Below are positions 18,838 through 28,039 of a stretch of 53,592 nt of DNA, one piece after another (the stretch's first letter is position 1; every line of letters begins with the position of its first letter). Source of the DNA: Flavivirga rizhaonensis. Lineage in GTDB: Bacteria; Bacteroidota; Bacteroidia; Flavobacteriales; Flavobacteriaceae. The position numbers were made by a program, and so were the translations under genes. A model generated the notes under the pieces. The model saw only the letters and a list, made by a program, of their open reading frames with translations. It made no database searches and had not been told where the DNA came from. Location: contig NZ_SRSO01000032.1 in the NCBI RefSeq assembly GCF_004791695.1, forward strand, positions 1-53,592, read 5' to 3'.

Positions 18838-19806
18838 ATGAAAAATAAAGTTCTTTTTTTACTGACATTGGTTTTTATGATAAGTCTATCAATACACGCG
18901 CAACGTGGTGTAAGAATTGCTTATATAGATACTGAATATATTTTAGAGAATGTTCCAGAATACCAAGAAGCCACTGCTCAATTAAATCAAAAAGCAGACA
19001 AATGGAAAAACGAAATTGGTGCTAAATTAGGCGCTATTGAACAAAAGCGAAAAAACTTAAGTAACGAAAAAGCACTTCTAACAAAAGAACTTATTGACGA
19101 GAGAGAAGAAGATATTGCTTTTGAAGAGAAAGAAATTCTTGATTACCAACAAAAGCGTTTTGGTCCCAATGGTGATTTGTTCATTCAAAAGAAACAATTG
19201 ATGCAGCCTATTCAGGATCAAATTTTCGCAGCAGTTCAAGATATAGCTCAAAGCAGAAAATATGATTTTATTTTTGACAAATCATCTGATGCTGTCATGT
19301 TATTCTCTGCAAACCGATTCGATTTAAGTGATCAAATACTAAGAAGTATAACTAGAACATCAAAACGTAAACAAGCAAAATCTAAAGCAGAGCGTAGAGC
19401 CGCCAAAGAAGAGGAATTAGTCCCAGAGATTAATTACGAATTGGAAGAACGTCAAAAAGCTTTAGAAGAGAAAAAAGCACAACGAGAAAGTGCTGTTGAA
19501 AAAAGAAGACAAGAAATTTTGGCCGCTCGTGAAGCAAAGAAAAAAGAGGCAGAAGCCAAGCGTCAAAAAATATTGGAAGAGCGCGAAAAAGCAAAACAAG
19601 CAAAGTTAGATGCTAGAAGTAAATCAGCTAATACTAATGATGCTAAAGAAACTGAAACATCAATAAAATCAGATACTAAAACTACTGAGGGAGAAACAAA
19701 AACCAAAGCACAGCTTATTGAAGAAAATAGACAAAAAAAACTAAAGGAAAGGGCCGATAGAAAAAAAGCCTTAGAAGACCGTCAAAAAGCAAAAGACAGT
19801 ATATAA
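18838..19806 (+). CDS. OmpH/Skp-family periplasmic chaperone, extended form
   Basis: A holdase for outer-membrane proteins. It has a signal peptide (about 1-21, ending SIHAQ), then an OmpH domain (RIAYIDTEYILENVPEYQEATAQLNQK through YDFIFDKSSDAVMLFSANRFDLSDQIL, about 25-165). The remainder (about 170-322) is an unusual, highly charged Lys/Glu/Arg/Ala coiled-coil tail ending KALEDRQKAKDSI. A normal Skp has about 160 residues, so this is nearly twice the length. It lies between bamA and the canonical Skp gene and presumably handles BAM substrates; the tail's partner is unknown. Confidence 0.9.
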   Translation: MKNKVLFLLTLVFMISLSIHAQRGVRIAYIDTEYILENVPEYQEATAQLNQKADKWKNEIGAKLGAIEQKRKNLSNEKALLTKELIDEREEDIAFEEKEILDYQQKRFGPNGDLFIQKKQLMQPIQDQIFAAVQDIAQSRKYDFIFDKSSDAVMLFSANRFDLSDQILRSITRTSKRKQAKSKAERRAAKEEELVPEINYELEERQKALEEKKAQRESAVEKRRQEILAAREAKKKEAEAKRQKILEEREKAKQAKLDARSKSANTNDAKETETSIKSDTKTTEGETKTKAQLIEENRQKKLKERADRKKALEDRQKAKDSI

Positions 19807-19851
19807 ACTACAATAATTAATAATCTATAACACTATAAATACTATTAACAA

Positions 19852-20352
19852 ATGAAACAATTAAAAACTCTTTTATTAGCAACTGCATTATGCATTGGAA
19901 CTATAAGTTTCACCCAAGCCCAAAGCAAAGTTGCCCATATAAGTACTCAAGAATTAATTGATGCTATGCCAGCAGCTAAAGCTGCAAAGGCTGAACTTGA
20001 AGCCTTAGGAAAAACATATCAAACAGATATGCAAGCTATGGCTACTGAGTACCAAAATACAGCTAAGCAATACGAAGCAGAAGTTAGCACAAAAACTGAT
20101 GAAGAAAATCAAAAGAGAGGCTTAGAATTACAAGAAAAACAACAACGTATTCAACAATTTAGAGTCGATGCACAACAAGATTTAGCAAAAAAAGAAGCTG
20201 AATTGTTTAAACCTATTCAAGAAAAAGCATTTGCAGCAATAAACAAAGTTTCTAAAGCTCTAGGATATGAATATGTTTTAGAAAGAACAACGTTAATTGT
20301 AGCTGATGGTAAAGATATTTTAGCTGATGTAAAAAAAGAATTAGGTATATAA
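19852..20352 (+). CDS. OmpH/Skp-family periplasmic chaperone
   Basis: A canonical-length Skp (166 residues) with a signal peptide ending SFTQA and the family start KVAHISTQELIDAMPAAKAAKAELE. A long coiled-coil arm (about 45-115) is followed by the C-terminal strand/helix KALGYEYVLERTTLIVADGKDI. Trimeric Skp proteins bind unfolded outer-membrane proteins in the periplasm on the way to BamA. The gene follows the long paralogue by 45 bases and is followed by a strong terminator, marking the end of the bamA-ompH-ompH transcript. Confidence 0.93.
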   Translation: MKQLKTLLLATALCIGTISFTQAQSKVAHISTQELIDAMPAAKAAKAELEALGKTYQTDMQAMATEYQNTAKQYEAEVSTKTDEENQKRGLELQEKQQRIQQFRVDAQQDLAKKEAELFKPIQEKAFAAINKVSKALGYEYVLERTTLIVADGKDILADVKKELGI

Positions 20353-20377
20353 AAAATATACTCTGACTAAATTTATT

Positions 20378-20409
20378 AAAAGCTGTCCTTTATAAGGCAG
20401 CTTTTTTTA
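20378..20409 (+). terminator. Terminator after ompH genes
   Basis: AAAGCTG pairs with CAGCTTT and CCTT with AAGG inside, followed by seven T residues. It lies about 26 bases past the stop of the second OmpH gene. Confidence 0.85.
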
Positions 20410-20534
20410 TTAGCGGAACTTACATTAAAATTCGCTAAAATATTTTGCGTACTAGTTGAGTTAACCTAGCTAAAAAAAAGAATCTGATAAATTATTTCAA
20501 TTGAATTATTTACTTTTATGACAATTATAATTAT

Positions 20535-21314
20535 ATGAGCAAACAACCTATTGGTATTTTTGATTCGGGTGTTGGTGGCACCTCTATATGGAAAGAGATC
20601 CATACACTTTTACCCAATGAGAACACCATCTATTTAGCAGATAGTTTTAATGCTCCTTACGGGCAAAAAGGAAAGGAAACTATTATTAATTTAAGTATTA
20701 AAAACACGGAGTACTTAATTAACAAAGGTTGTAAGCTAATCGTTGTAGCCTGTAATACAGCAACCACTAATGCTATAGATCTCCTTAGAAATACTTATAA
20801 CGTTCCATTTATTGGCATAGAACCCGCTATAAAACCTGCTGCATTGCAAACTAAAAGCAATGCTATTGGTATTTTGGCAACAAAAGGTACTTTAAGCAGC
20901 GCATTATTTTCTAAAACATCTGGAATGTTTGCCAGTAATATAAATGTTATTGAACAGGTTGGAGAGGGTATTGTAGAGCTTATAGAAAATGGTAAATTAC
21001 AATCTGAGGAAATGAAAACCCTTTTAAAAACTTACCTAAAATCGATGATTGATGCCCATATAGATTATTTAGTTTTAGGCTGTACACACTATCCCTATTT
21101 AATATCTTTATTAACTAAATTACTTCCTAGTCATGTTAAAATTATAGACTCTGGTGAGGCTGTTGCGAGGCAAACAAAAGCTATCTTGGAAAAAAACGAT
21201 TTACTAAATACTGAAACTTCAAATAGCAAAAACCACTTTTATACGAATGGGGATCCAAGAATTATGCAATCACTTTTGAATTCTAAATTTCTAGTTGAGT
21301 ATTTGGACTTTTAA
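20535..21314 (+). CDS. murI: Glutamate racemase
   Basis: Makes D-glutamate for peptidoglycan. The 259 residues begin PIGIFDSGVGGTSIW and carry the two catalytic cysteine motifs, VVACNTATTNA near 70-80 and LVLGCTHYPYL near 180-190, plus GIEPAIKPA. The length is typical. The gene follows the ompH terminator and has its own 180-base upstream region, continuing the cell-envelope theme of this cluster. Confidence 0.96.
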   Translation: MSKQPIGIFDSGVGGTSIWKEIHTLLPNENTIYLADSFNAPYGQKGKETIINLSIKNTEYLINKGCKLIVVACNTATTNAIDLLRNTYNVPFIGIEPAIKPAALQTKSNAIGILATKGTLSSALFSKTSGMFASNINVIEQVGEGIVELIENGKLQSEEMKTLLKTYLKSMIDAHIDYLVLGCTHYPYLISLLTKLLPSHVKIIDSGEAVARQTKAILEKNDLLNTETSNSKNHFYTNGDPRIMQSLLNSKFLVEYLDF

Positions 21315-21365
21315 TCAATCCTTGTATTATGGGAAGTTTTTTTTCAATTAAGCCTTAGACTGTTT

Positions 21366-22307
21366 TTAGTTTATATTATTAAGCATTTTTTCAAATAATT
21401 CTTTGTAAGATGGTCGAACTGCATCTCCTGTTGCAATTAATCCATTTTTACCTATAATAACATATCTTGGAATGGTCTTGACATTTAAAAAACTAATTAA
21501 TTCTGACGTTTCGGGTGTTAATACCAAATATTGGTTTTTTGTAAGACCATACTCCCTAAGTTCATTAGATTTTTTTTTCCACTTATTTTCAACTTTATCT
21601 ATTGAAAAATAAAGCCATTCTATATCATAATTTTTATTCAATTCAATTCTTGATTCCATCCCTATCATAACTTCGTTAATACAAGGATTACACCAACTAG
21701 CCCAAAAGTCAATAACTTTAATTTTGTTATTATCTTTTATAACCAAATCTTTAACCTGTATAGTATCACCTTTTAAATTGATCAGCTTTGAATTTAGTAC
21801 GGCGTCACTCATTATGCCATTTACAAATTTGAGATCTTCTTCTACTTCCTTAATTTTTTCTATATAAGATGATCTAGTAAAATTATGTCGATATTCTTTG
21901 ATCAATGTTTTTAAATTATAAACATTTTCTTCTCTTGCAAAAACATTATAGCTAGCAATGAGTCTTGCTATGGCTAAATGTTCTAATTCTCCATTAAAAT
22001 TTTTAATTATAAATTCTTTTTCAGCTATAAATTTATCACTTGAAAAATCATCTAGATTATTATCAACAAAATAATAACGAATATAATTTTCTAGGCATGT
22101 TTTAAAAAAATTGTTATTTATTAGATCTGGTCTTTTAAAGTCATTTATAATAATTCCATCAAAATAGTTATTAAAATCAATAAGCCCCTCTTTATCATTA
22201 TATTCTCTATTTTTCAAGATCTCTAAAATAGATTTTGGTCTATTATTTTTCTTTTGTTTTAAAAACATTAAACTAGAAAAATATCTGAATTTTATTTCAG
22301 CTTCCAC
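21366..22307 (-). pseudogene. TlpA/thioredoxin-like protein, 3' part after a frameshift
   Basis: Open from a GTG at 22307 (313 codons), with reading frame continuing upstream as far as about 22344. The C-terminal half is a thioredoxin-like domain of the TlpA/ResA type with redox motif WASWCNPC near 212-219, preceded by KGDTIQVKDLVIKDNNKIKVIDF. The N-terminal part (AEIKFRYFSSLMFL) looks like the middle of a larger protein, not a true start, and has no signal sequence, although thioredoxin lipoproteins of this kind act in the periplasm. Deleting one A from the A6 run at 22343-22348 joins it to the gene upstream into one frame of about 513 residues. Confidence 0.7.
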
Positions 22308-22314
22308 CTTAGCC

Positions 22315-22908
22315 TTAAAATCCTTCGAAACATTTTGAATGCTTTTTTAAATATTGATCATAAAATTCTTTTTGCTTAATAAAAATAGTTTTACATTCTT
22401 TTTTATAGTCATTTATATCTCCGTTATAATAAGGATCCTTAAAACCTAACGAATCCATTTCAATAAAAAAATTATAGTGCGAAGCATTCTTTCCGATGAA
22501 TCTGACCTTCTTATTTTCTATTTTAAATAAAATACTATCTCCTGGAGTAACAAAAACCCTATGCACATAATTTAAAGAATCCCCAAAAGCAATAACCTCC
22601 ATAACATTAGGCTGACTTAACGAATCTAAAGACATGTAAAGACTATCTCTACTTATCTTTTTAGTTTCTCCTCTATGTGCACCTCCAAACAACGATGATT
22701 CATCTAACCAGTTAAAATACTTAAAAGCCTTGGGGTCATCAGTTACTCCATTTATTACAACTCTCTTAAAAGAATTTATTTCCTCTTTATTCTTTGTCAC
22801 CAATGAATCTTGATTTAGATCTTGTTTCTGCCTACAACCAGTAAAAAGAACACATATAGATACAATAAAGATTAGTAACTCTATTTTTAGTATTTTAAAA
22901 CAGATCAT
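22315..22908 (-). pseudogene. TlpA/thioredoxin-like lipoprotein, 5' part before a frameshift
   Basis: Encodes 197 residues starting with a lipoprotein signal peptide (MICFKILKIELLIFIVSICV, then LFTGC with lipobox Cys near 25). The following beta-rich region (FKRVVINGVTDDPKAF, YVHRVFVTPGDSILFKI) matches the N-terminal domain often found ahead of thioredoxin domains in Bacteroidota. The frame ends in an off-pattern tail (KKHSKCFEGF) just after an A6 run. Without one A the frame would continue into the thioredoxin part. It is therefore read as the front half of a broken gene, or a sequencing slip in a homopolymer. Confidence 0.68.
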
Positions 22909-23400
22909 ATGTGAAGTTTTTATTAAAGATAACTATTTTATAAAAAGTAATTTTGCACGAATTTACATCAAACCATAGTAGCAATATTACACATCAACTA
23001 TTAGAATCAATAATTTCAAAAAAACTACAAGAAATAGTGTAAAATGTAGATGATGCGCTAGTAATGACATCAGGTTTTATGAAGAATAATACTCCCTAAC
23101 TCAATTAATAATAAAGCTATACGACTTTAAATATGTTTAAAATTTATCAAAAGGATTCAAACTTATTTAAAAAAGGTACCATGCCAAATGCATTTGTTTT
23201 TTTGATGTTATTTAAGTTATAGAAAGTAACGATTACAACCTAAGTATAATCAAATAGTTACACCAAATAAACGTAAACATATTCTATTTGTCTCCCCTTT
23301 AAGCTTTGCAACGATCTTTTAAAAATATAGTTAAAAATGAGATCAGATTCTAAAATACACCTCGACTACGATCTGTACAGGAGTTCAGAACGACAAAAAG
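22909..23400. other. Gene-free gap between the thioredoxin-like gene and the carbonic anhydrase
   Basis: About 490 AT-rich bases with no credible gene, RNA or terminator. Near 23355-23395 a degenerate stretch (CTCGACTACGATCTG, then CAGAACGACA) faintly recalls the dispersed palindromic elements seen elsewhere. Otherwise I see nothing. Confidence 0.5.
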
Positions 23401-23916
23401 CTACTCTTTAAACCAGCTTGAATATTCTATATAATTATTGGCAATTCTATTTATTTCGCCAGAAATGAGTTCTTCGCTAACATCTTTTACTTTTTTCGCA
23501 GGAACTCCTGCATAAATGCTACCGGTCTCTACCCGAGTGTTTTTAGTAACTACAGCTCCTGCAGCTATAATACTATTACTTTCTACTATACAACCATCCA
23601 TAATAATGGCTCCCATGCCAACCAAAACATTATCCTGAATAGTGCAACCATGTACTAGTGCATTATGACCAATAGACACATTATTGCCAATGGTTGTTGG
23701 CGCCGTTTTATAGGTACCGTGTATGACAGCCCCGTCTTGCACGTTTACTTTATTACCCATTTTAATGTAATTTACATCACCCCTAACAACAGCACTAAAC
23801 CAAACGCTACATTGATTACCCATGGTGACTTCGCCAACAACCGTGGCATTTTCTGCAATAAAACAATCGTCTGGTATTTGTGGTGATTTTCCTTTTACTG
23901 GTAATATAACTGGCAT
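23401..23916 (-). CDS. Gamma-carbonic-anhydrase family protein (left-handed beta-helix)
   Basis: A 171-residue trimeric hexapeptide-repeat protein of the gamma-CA / PaaY / YrdA type. The repeats begin at about residue 15 (FIAENATVVGEVTMGNQCSV). The metal-binding His residues are expected in VIHGTY and in SIGHNALVHGC. The family ends with an alpha helix (about 145-171). Bacterial members may be carbonic anhydrases or act on acyl-CoA by-products; activity cannot be settled from sequence. It stands alone between the broken lipoprotein and the LytTR regulator. Confidence 0.88.
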   Translation of the reverse strand: MPVILPVKGKSPQIPDDCFIAENATVVGEVTMGNQCSVWFSAVVRGDVNYIKMGNKVNVQDGAVIHGTYKTAPTTIGNNVSIGHNALVHGCTIQDNVLVGMGAIIMDGCIVESNSIIAAGAVVTKNTRVETGSIYAGVPAKKVKDVSEELISGEINRIANNYIEYSSWFKE

Positions 23917-23931
23917 AACTGTATTTGTTTT

Positions 23932-24006
23932 TCATTTCCGCGAAGGCAGAAATCTTTCGTTTAAAATTCTGAATTGAACAATGAGATTCCCGTCTTCACG
24001 GGAATG
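23932..24006. repeat. Paired palindromic intergenic hairpins
   Basis: Two related small hairpins lie in inverted orientation: TTCCGCGAAGGCAGAA near 23936-23951 and ATTCCCGTCTTCACGGGAAT at 23986-24005. Each resembles the hairpin at 845-860. Together they form a loose larger palindrome between the carbonic anhydrase and LytTR genes, both on the minus strand. Confidence 0.55.
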
Positions 24007-24016
24007 GCAAAAAAGG

Positions 24017-24751
24017 TTACTTGAAATACGACAATAAATCCGATTTTTTAGACGCCGACACCATAATTTCTTTTCCATTGCTTAAAACAACACGACCTCC
24101 TTTTCCCTTTACATATTTTACAACTTCATTGACATTAACTAAATACGACTTGTGTACTCTTGCAAAACTAGCATTGTTTAAAGCTTCTTCAAAGTACTTG
24201 AGTGTTTTACTTACTAACTTCTTTTTATTCGTGTTGAGATAGATTTCAGTGTAATTGTCATCTGCTTTACAGTATAAAATATCAGACATATTTATAACCT
24301 CAAAACCATCTAACTGAGGAATGGTAATTTTCCCATCCACTCCATTTGTTTTAGGAATGAGTACCTGATCTTGAAGCGCTTCTTCTTTCGTTTTAATTTC
24401 AGTAACATAATCAACTGCTTTTATAAGGGCATCGATAGAAATAGGTTTCATCAAGTAATAAGACGCATGCGCATTTAAAGCATCTATAGCATAGTGGTTA
24501 TAAGCAGTTACAAAAACAGTTTCAAAATTAATATCACCAACCTTGTCTAATAGATCGAACGCATTGCCATAAGGCATTTCTACGTCTAAAAACACTAAAT
24601 CTAAATCATTATTACGAATGAGCACCAAGGCTTCTTCTACATTAGCAGCTTCTCCTAGAATCGTTACATTAGGACAATATTTTTCGAGGTAATTCTTTAA
24701 AATTTCCCTGCTTGTTTCTTCGTCTTCGACTATAATAGAATTTAATTTCAT
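24017..24751 (-). CDS. LytTR-family response regulator
   Basis: A DNA-binding two-component regulator. I start at the ATG at 24751 (MKLNSIIVEDEETSREIL), the beginning of the receiver domain; the frame extends 10 codons further but adds no domain. From there it has 244 residues. The phospho-acceptor Asp lies in DLVFLDVEMP near 55, and the conserved Lys in YLMKPIS near 105. The LytTR domain (about 140-244) contains ADDNYTEIYL and FARVHKSYLVNVN. It lies downstream of the sensor-kinase gene on the same strand, so the two form a cognate pair. Confidence 0.93.
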   Translation of the reverse strand: MKLNSIIVEDEETSREILKNYLEKYCPNVTILGEAANVEEALVLIRNNDLDLVFLDVEMPYGNAFDLLDKVGDINFETVFVTAYNHYAIDALNAHASYYLMKPISIDALIKAVDYVTEIKTKEEALQDQVLIPKTNGVDGKITIPQLDGFEVINMSDILYCKADDNYTEIYLNTNKKKLVSKTLKYFEEALNNASFARVHKSYLVNVNEVVKYVKGKGGRVVLSNGKEIMVSASKKSDLLSYFK

Positions 24752-24920
24752 AACTATTTCCTGCCTTTCGTCTACGCTCAAGATAAACTACTACAGGAAT
24801 CTTTTTAATTAATTATTTAATAGATGCTTCGACAAGCTCAGCATGACAGAACATTTATAAATTATTTTTTCGTTTTTATTTATTCAAATTCGTAAATCAA
24901 AAATCTACAATCGTATATCG
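24752..24920. repeat. Gap with a degenerate palindromic element
   Basis: The 169 bases between the kinase stop and the regulator start contain CTTCGACAAGCTCAGCATGACA near 24828-24849 and a mirrored CGTCTACGCTCAAG near 24768. This is the loose signature of the dispersed flavobacterial intergenic palindromes. No gene is visible. Confidence 0.4.
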
Positions 24921-27095
24921 TTAATCTTTTTTTAGTGTTACAACAACTTTAGTTCCAGTGTCTTCTTCATCTTTAAAATCATCAACAAATACATCTACCT
25001 TATCTTTATACATCTCGTTTAAAATAGAAACACGCTTTTTAATATTACCCATCCCTTTTGATTTTTGTTTTTGTTGATGCTCTGTTTTTAAAGCTTTTGA
25101 TTTTTGTCTTCCAATACCGTCATCTGTAATGGTAATATTTATTTCATCCAATTTCGTTTGAGTAATTTCAATCTCTAAATGCCCTTTTGATTTTTTATAA
25201 CGTAACCCATGCCAGACAGCATTTTCAATATAGGGCTGTAATAACATAGGAGGAATTATAAAATCTTGAACATTAATATTTTCATCAATATTGATACTAT
25301 AATTAAATTTATCCTGAAATCTAAAATGTTCTAATTTGGTATATAATTCTAATAGTTCTATTTCTTTTTCCAGTGGAATAAAATCTTCTTCACTATTTTC
25401 TAAAACAGCACGCATCAATAATGAGAAATCGGTGAGGTATTTATTAGCAGTACGCTCATCATTTGAAGCAATAAAACTATTTACAGAATTTAATGCATTG
25501 AATATAAAATGTGGATTCATTTGACTTCGCAAACTTTTCAGTGCTAATAAATTATTAGCTAACCGTTGTTGCTTGATATACTTAAACATTAAAAGCGTTC
25601 CAACTAATAACAATAAAACACCACCTATAAGCGAATAAATAATTAATTTTTGTCGTTTAGCTTGCTCGATGGTTAGTTGATATTTACTTTCGGATAACGC
25701 TCTGTCGCCCTCTAAACTTAAAATTCTATTTTGTTTAGTTACCAAATCTTTACTAAACCTTGTAGCTTGTGATATCTCCTGTTCTTTTTTACGATAGAGC
25801 TCATCTATAACACTTACATAATTTTCAAATGCCGAAAGGGATTTTGTATAGTCCCCAGTTGTTTTGTAAACTTCGTATAATTTTCTGGTAGCATCTTTTT
25901 GAACTATTAAATCGGCTTTATCATTAGCTTCCTCAATACTTTCTTCTAAAAATGTAATGGCATTGCCAAAATCACGTTGTTGCGCATAAGCATTACCAAT
26001 TTTATAGTTTTGTTTTTGAGGTGTTAAAGGGCTTTCGTTACCTATAATAGAATCGTTCTCAAAATCACTTATTTCTTCTAAAGCTTCTTTTCTTAATGCA
26101 ATCTCACTAGAATAATTATTATTGGCACTTTGAAAATCAGCCACCTTAATTTTCTCTTCAATAGCTCGTTTTTTATTTTGTGTATTCGCAAGCTTCATGG
26201 ATTTGTTAAAATATCCTTCCGCTTTTTGGGACTCCCCTTTTGCGTTATAAACCTGTGCTATTTTCGAATTTAAATCCGTGATTTTAGGAGTTATTAAATG
26301 TTTTTGAGCATGAGCTAGTCCTTTTTGATAATTATCGATTGATAGTTGATGATTTTGGGTTAAAAGATAAACGTCTCCAAGACCTTCATATAGTTGAACC
26401 AATTGCCAATTAGATAATTTTCTTTTATTAATTCCTTTATATGTTTCTATACTTTCCTGATAGTTATTATTTTGTTTATAGGCAGCTGCAAGTTTTAATT
26501 TAACACTATTGGTCTCCATGTTTTGATTACTGATTCTATAATTAGAAACAGCTAAATCATATTGTTTCCAAAACATATAAATATCTCCTAAAACCTCATA
26601 ACTTTCAGCATTCTCTTTTGCAGAATTACTTTTAACAAGAGCCGATTCAATAAACTGAATACTACGTTTTGCGTCCTTTTTTAAATAGGTTTCTGCAGAG
26701 TCTATTAAAGATTTAAATTCATTGGGATTTGATCTCGAAAATTTTTTCTGTTTATATTTAGCTTCTTCTTCATTAGGTTCTACCTTAACTGTTATACGTT
26801 CATTGCTTAGAATGGTATAATAAACCGTTTCAAAATCTTTATGCCTTACAATCAGCTCATCTCCTTTTTTAGCTTGAATTCTAAACTCACCTGAAAAATC
26901 GGTGGTCGTATAAGCGCCACCATTAACTTCAACATTTACATTTGGTATAGGATCTCGTGTATCACTTTCAATCACAGAACCTCTTACAGTAAATCTTCGT
27001 TCCTGATCTATAGAAGCACTATTCACTTGAGCACACATAAATGTTGTGCTTAGCATAATCCCTATAAACCATATATATTTAATAACTACTCGCAT
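24921..27095 (-). CDS. Sensor histidine kinase with regulatory-like and TPR domains
   Basis: A 724-residue LytS/YehU-type kinase. A signal peptide (about 1-22) precedes a carboxypeptidase-regulatory-like beta domain (about 34-108, FTVRGSVIESDTRDPIPNVNV) and a run of TPR repeats (about 125-445) with a coiled coil. One membrane helix follows (IIYSLIGGVLLLLVGTLLMF, about 485-505), then the His_kinase domain with phospho-acceptor motif SQMNPHFIFNALN and a C-terminal ATPase (WHGLRYKKSKG, ITDDGIGRQ). The sensor part is therefore probably periplasmic. It partners the LytTR regulator downstream. Signal is unknown. Confidence 0.92.
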   Translation of the reverse strand: MRVVIKYIWFIGIMLSTTFMCAQVNSASIDQERRFTVRGSVIESDTRDPIPNVNVEVNGGAYTTTDFSGEFRIQAKKGDELIVRHKDFETVYYTILSNERITVKVEPNEEEAKYKQKKFSRSNPNEFKSLIDSAETYLKKDAKRSIQFIESALVKSNSAKENAESYEVLGDIYMFWKQYDLAVSNYRISNQNMETNSVKLKLAAAYKQNNNYQESIETYKGINKRKLSNWQLVQLYEGLGDVYLLTQNHQLSIDNYQKGLAHAQKHLITPKITDLNSKIAQVYNAKGESQKAEGYFNKSMKLANTQNKKRAIEEKIKVADFQSANNNYSSEIALRKEALEEISDFENDSIIGNESPLTPQKQNYKIGNAYAQQRDFGNAITFLEESIEEANDKADLIVQKDATRKLYEVYKTTGDYTKSLSAFENYVSVIDELYRKKEQEISQATRFSKDLVTKQNRILSLEGDRALSESKYQLTIEQAKRQKLIIYSLIGGVLLLLVGTLLMFKYIKQQRLANNLLALKSLRSQMNPHFIFNALNSVNSFIASNDERTANKYLTDFSLLMRAVLENSEEDFIPLEKEIELLELYTKLEHFRFQDKFNYSINIDENINVQDFIIPPMLLQPYIENAVWHGLRYKKSKGHLEIEITQTKLDEINITITDDGIGRQKSKALKTEHQQKQKSKGMGNIKKRVSILNEMYKDKVDVFVDDFKDEEDTGTKVVVTLKKD

Positions 27096-27305
27096 GTTCT
27101 GTCTTAGAATAGATAAACTTACGCACTTTCCTTGGTATAATAAAATGATGATTTTACAAATTCACGTTTTTTCAATACCAAAAAGATATTGTTACATATT
27201 CAAAAGGGTCGTTTACTCAATCAAACCTCATCTTCACTCATTCTACTTTTTTTAAGAAATAAGTTGCACATAGATTTACAGTGTTAATCAAAAAACAATA
27301 ATCAT

Positions 27306-28025
27306 ATGAAAATCACAAAATGCCTCTTATTTATTATCCTTTTTTCTACCATCACATTTGCTCAAAATGGAGAAAAAAATTTTATTGATCAACCTTATAT
27401 TGAAGTTACTGGACAAGTTGAAACCGAAATCATTCCTAATGAAATTTATCTCAATATTATACTCAACGAAAATGATAAAAAGGGTAAAGTAAGTATTGAA
27501 AAGCAAGAAAATCAAATGATCTCAACCTTGAAATCGCTTTCTATTGATTTAGAGAAAAACTTTTCAATTCTTGATTTTAATGGCTACTACAAAAGAAAGT
27601 TTTTAGCAGATGACAAAGTCACTAAAACAAAACGCTATCAGCTTATTATTAATGACGGTGAAACACTAGGAAAAGTATATCAAGCTTTAGATCGAATAGA
27701 TGTTTCAAATATTTCAATTATAAAAACCAGTCATTCGGATATCGAAAAAATAAGAAGAGACACCAAATTAAAAGCTTTAAAAGTCGCTAAAGAAAAGGCT
27801 AATGCTTACGCCGAAGTTATTAATCAAAATATTGGAAAGGCTTTATTTATTAAAGAACAAAGCTTCGGTGCTTTAAATGGTATGATTGGAAACGCAAACG
27901 GAATAAGCATAAGAGGCCTTAATTCAAACTATCTAGCTGAATCTAAATTTAATAAAATTCAAGACCTAAACCTTAAAACGATAACAGTTTCTGAAACTGT
28001 ATTAGTAAAATTCATCTTAAATTAA
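27306..28025 (+). CDS. SIMPL-domain (DUF541) periplasmic protein
   Basis: A 239-residue exported protein with a signal peptide ending TFAQN and a SIMPL/DUF541 domain from about residue 30 (IEVTGQVETEIIPNEIYLNIILNE) to the end (ETVLVKFIL). A conserved KALKVAKEKANAYAEVINQNIGKAL helix lies near 155-180. Such proteins are abundant in the periplasm but their function is poorly known. It is followed 14 bases later by a VWA lipoprotein on the same strand, so the two are likely co-transcribed. It diverges from the kinase gene across 210 bases. Confidence 0.85.
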   Translation: MKITKCLLFIILFSTITFAQNGEKNFIDQPYIEVTGQVETEIIPNEIYLNIILNENDKKGKVSIEKQENQMISTLKSLSIDLEKNFSILDFNGYYKRKFLADDKVTKTKRYQLIINDGETLGKVYQALDRIDVSNISIIKTSHSDIEKIRRDTKLKALKVAKEKANAYAEVINQNIGKALFIKEQSFGALNGMIGNANGISIRGLNSNYLAESKFNKIQDLNLKTITVSETVLVKFILN

Positions 28026-28039
28026 AAAACGTAAATATC

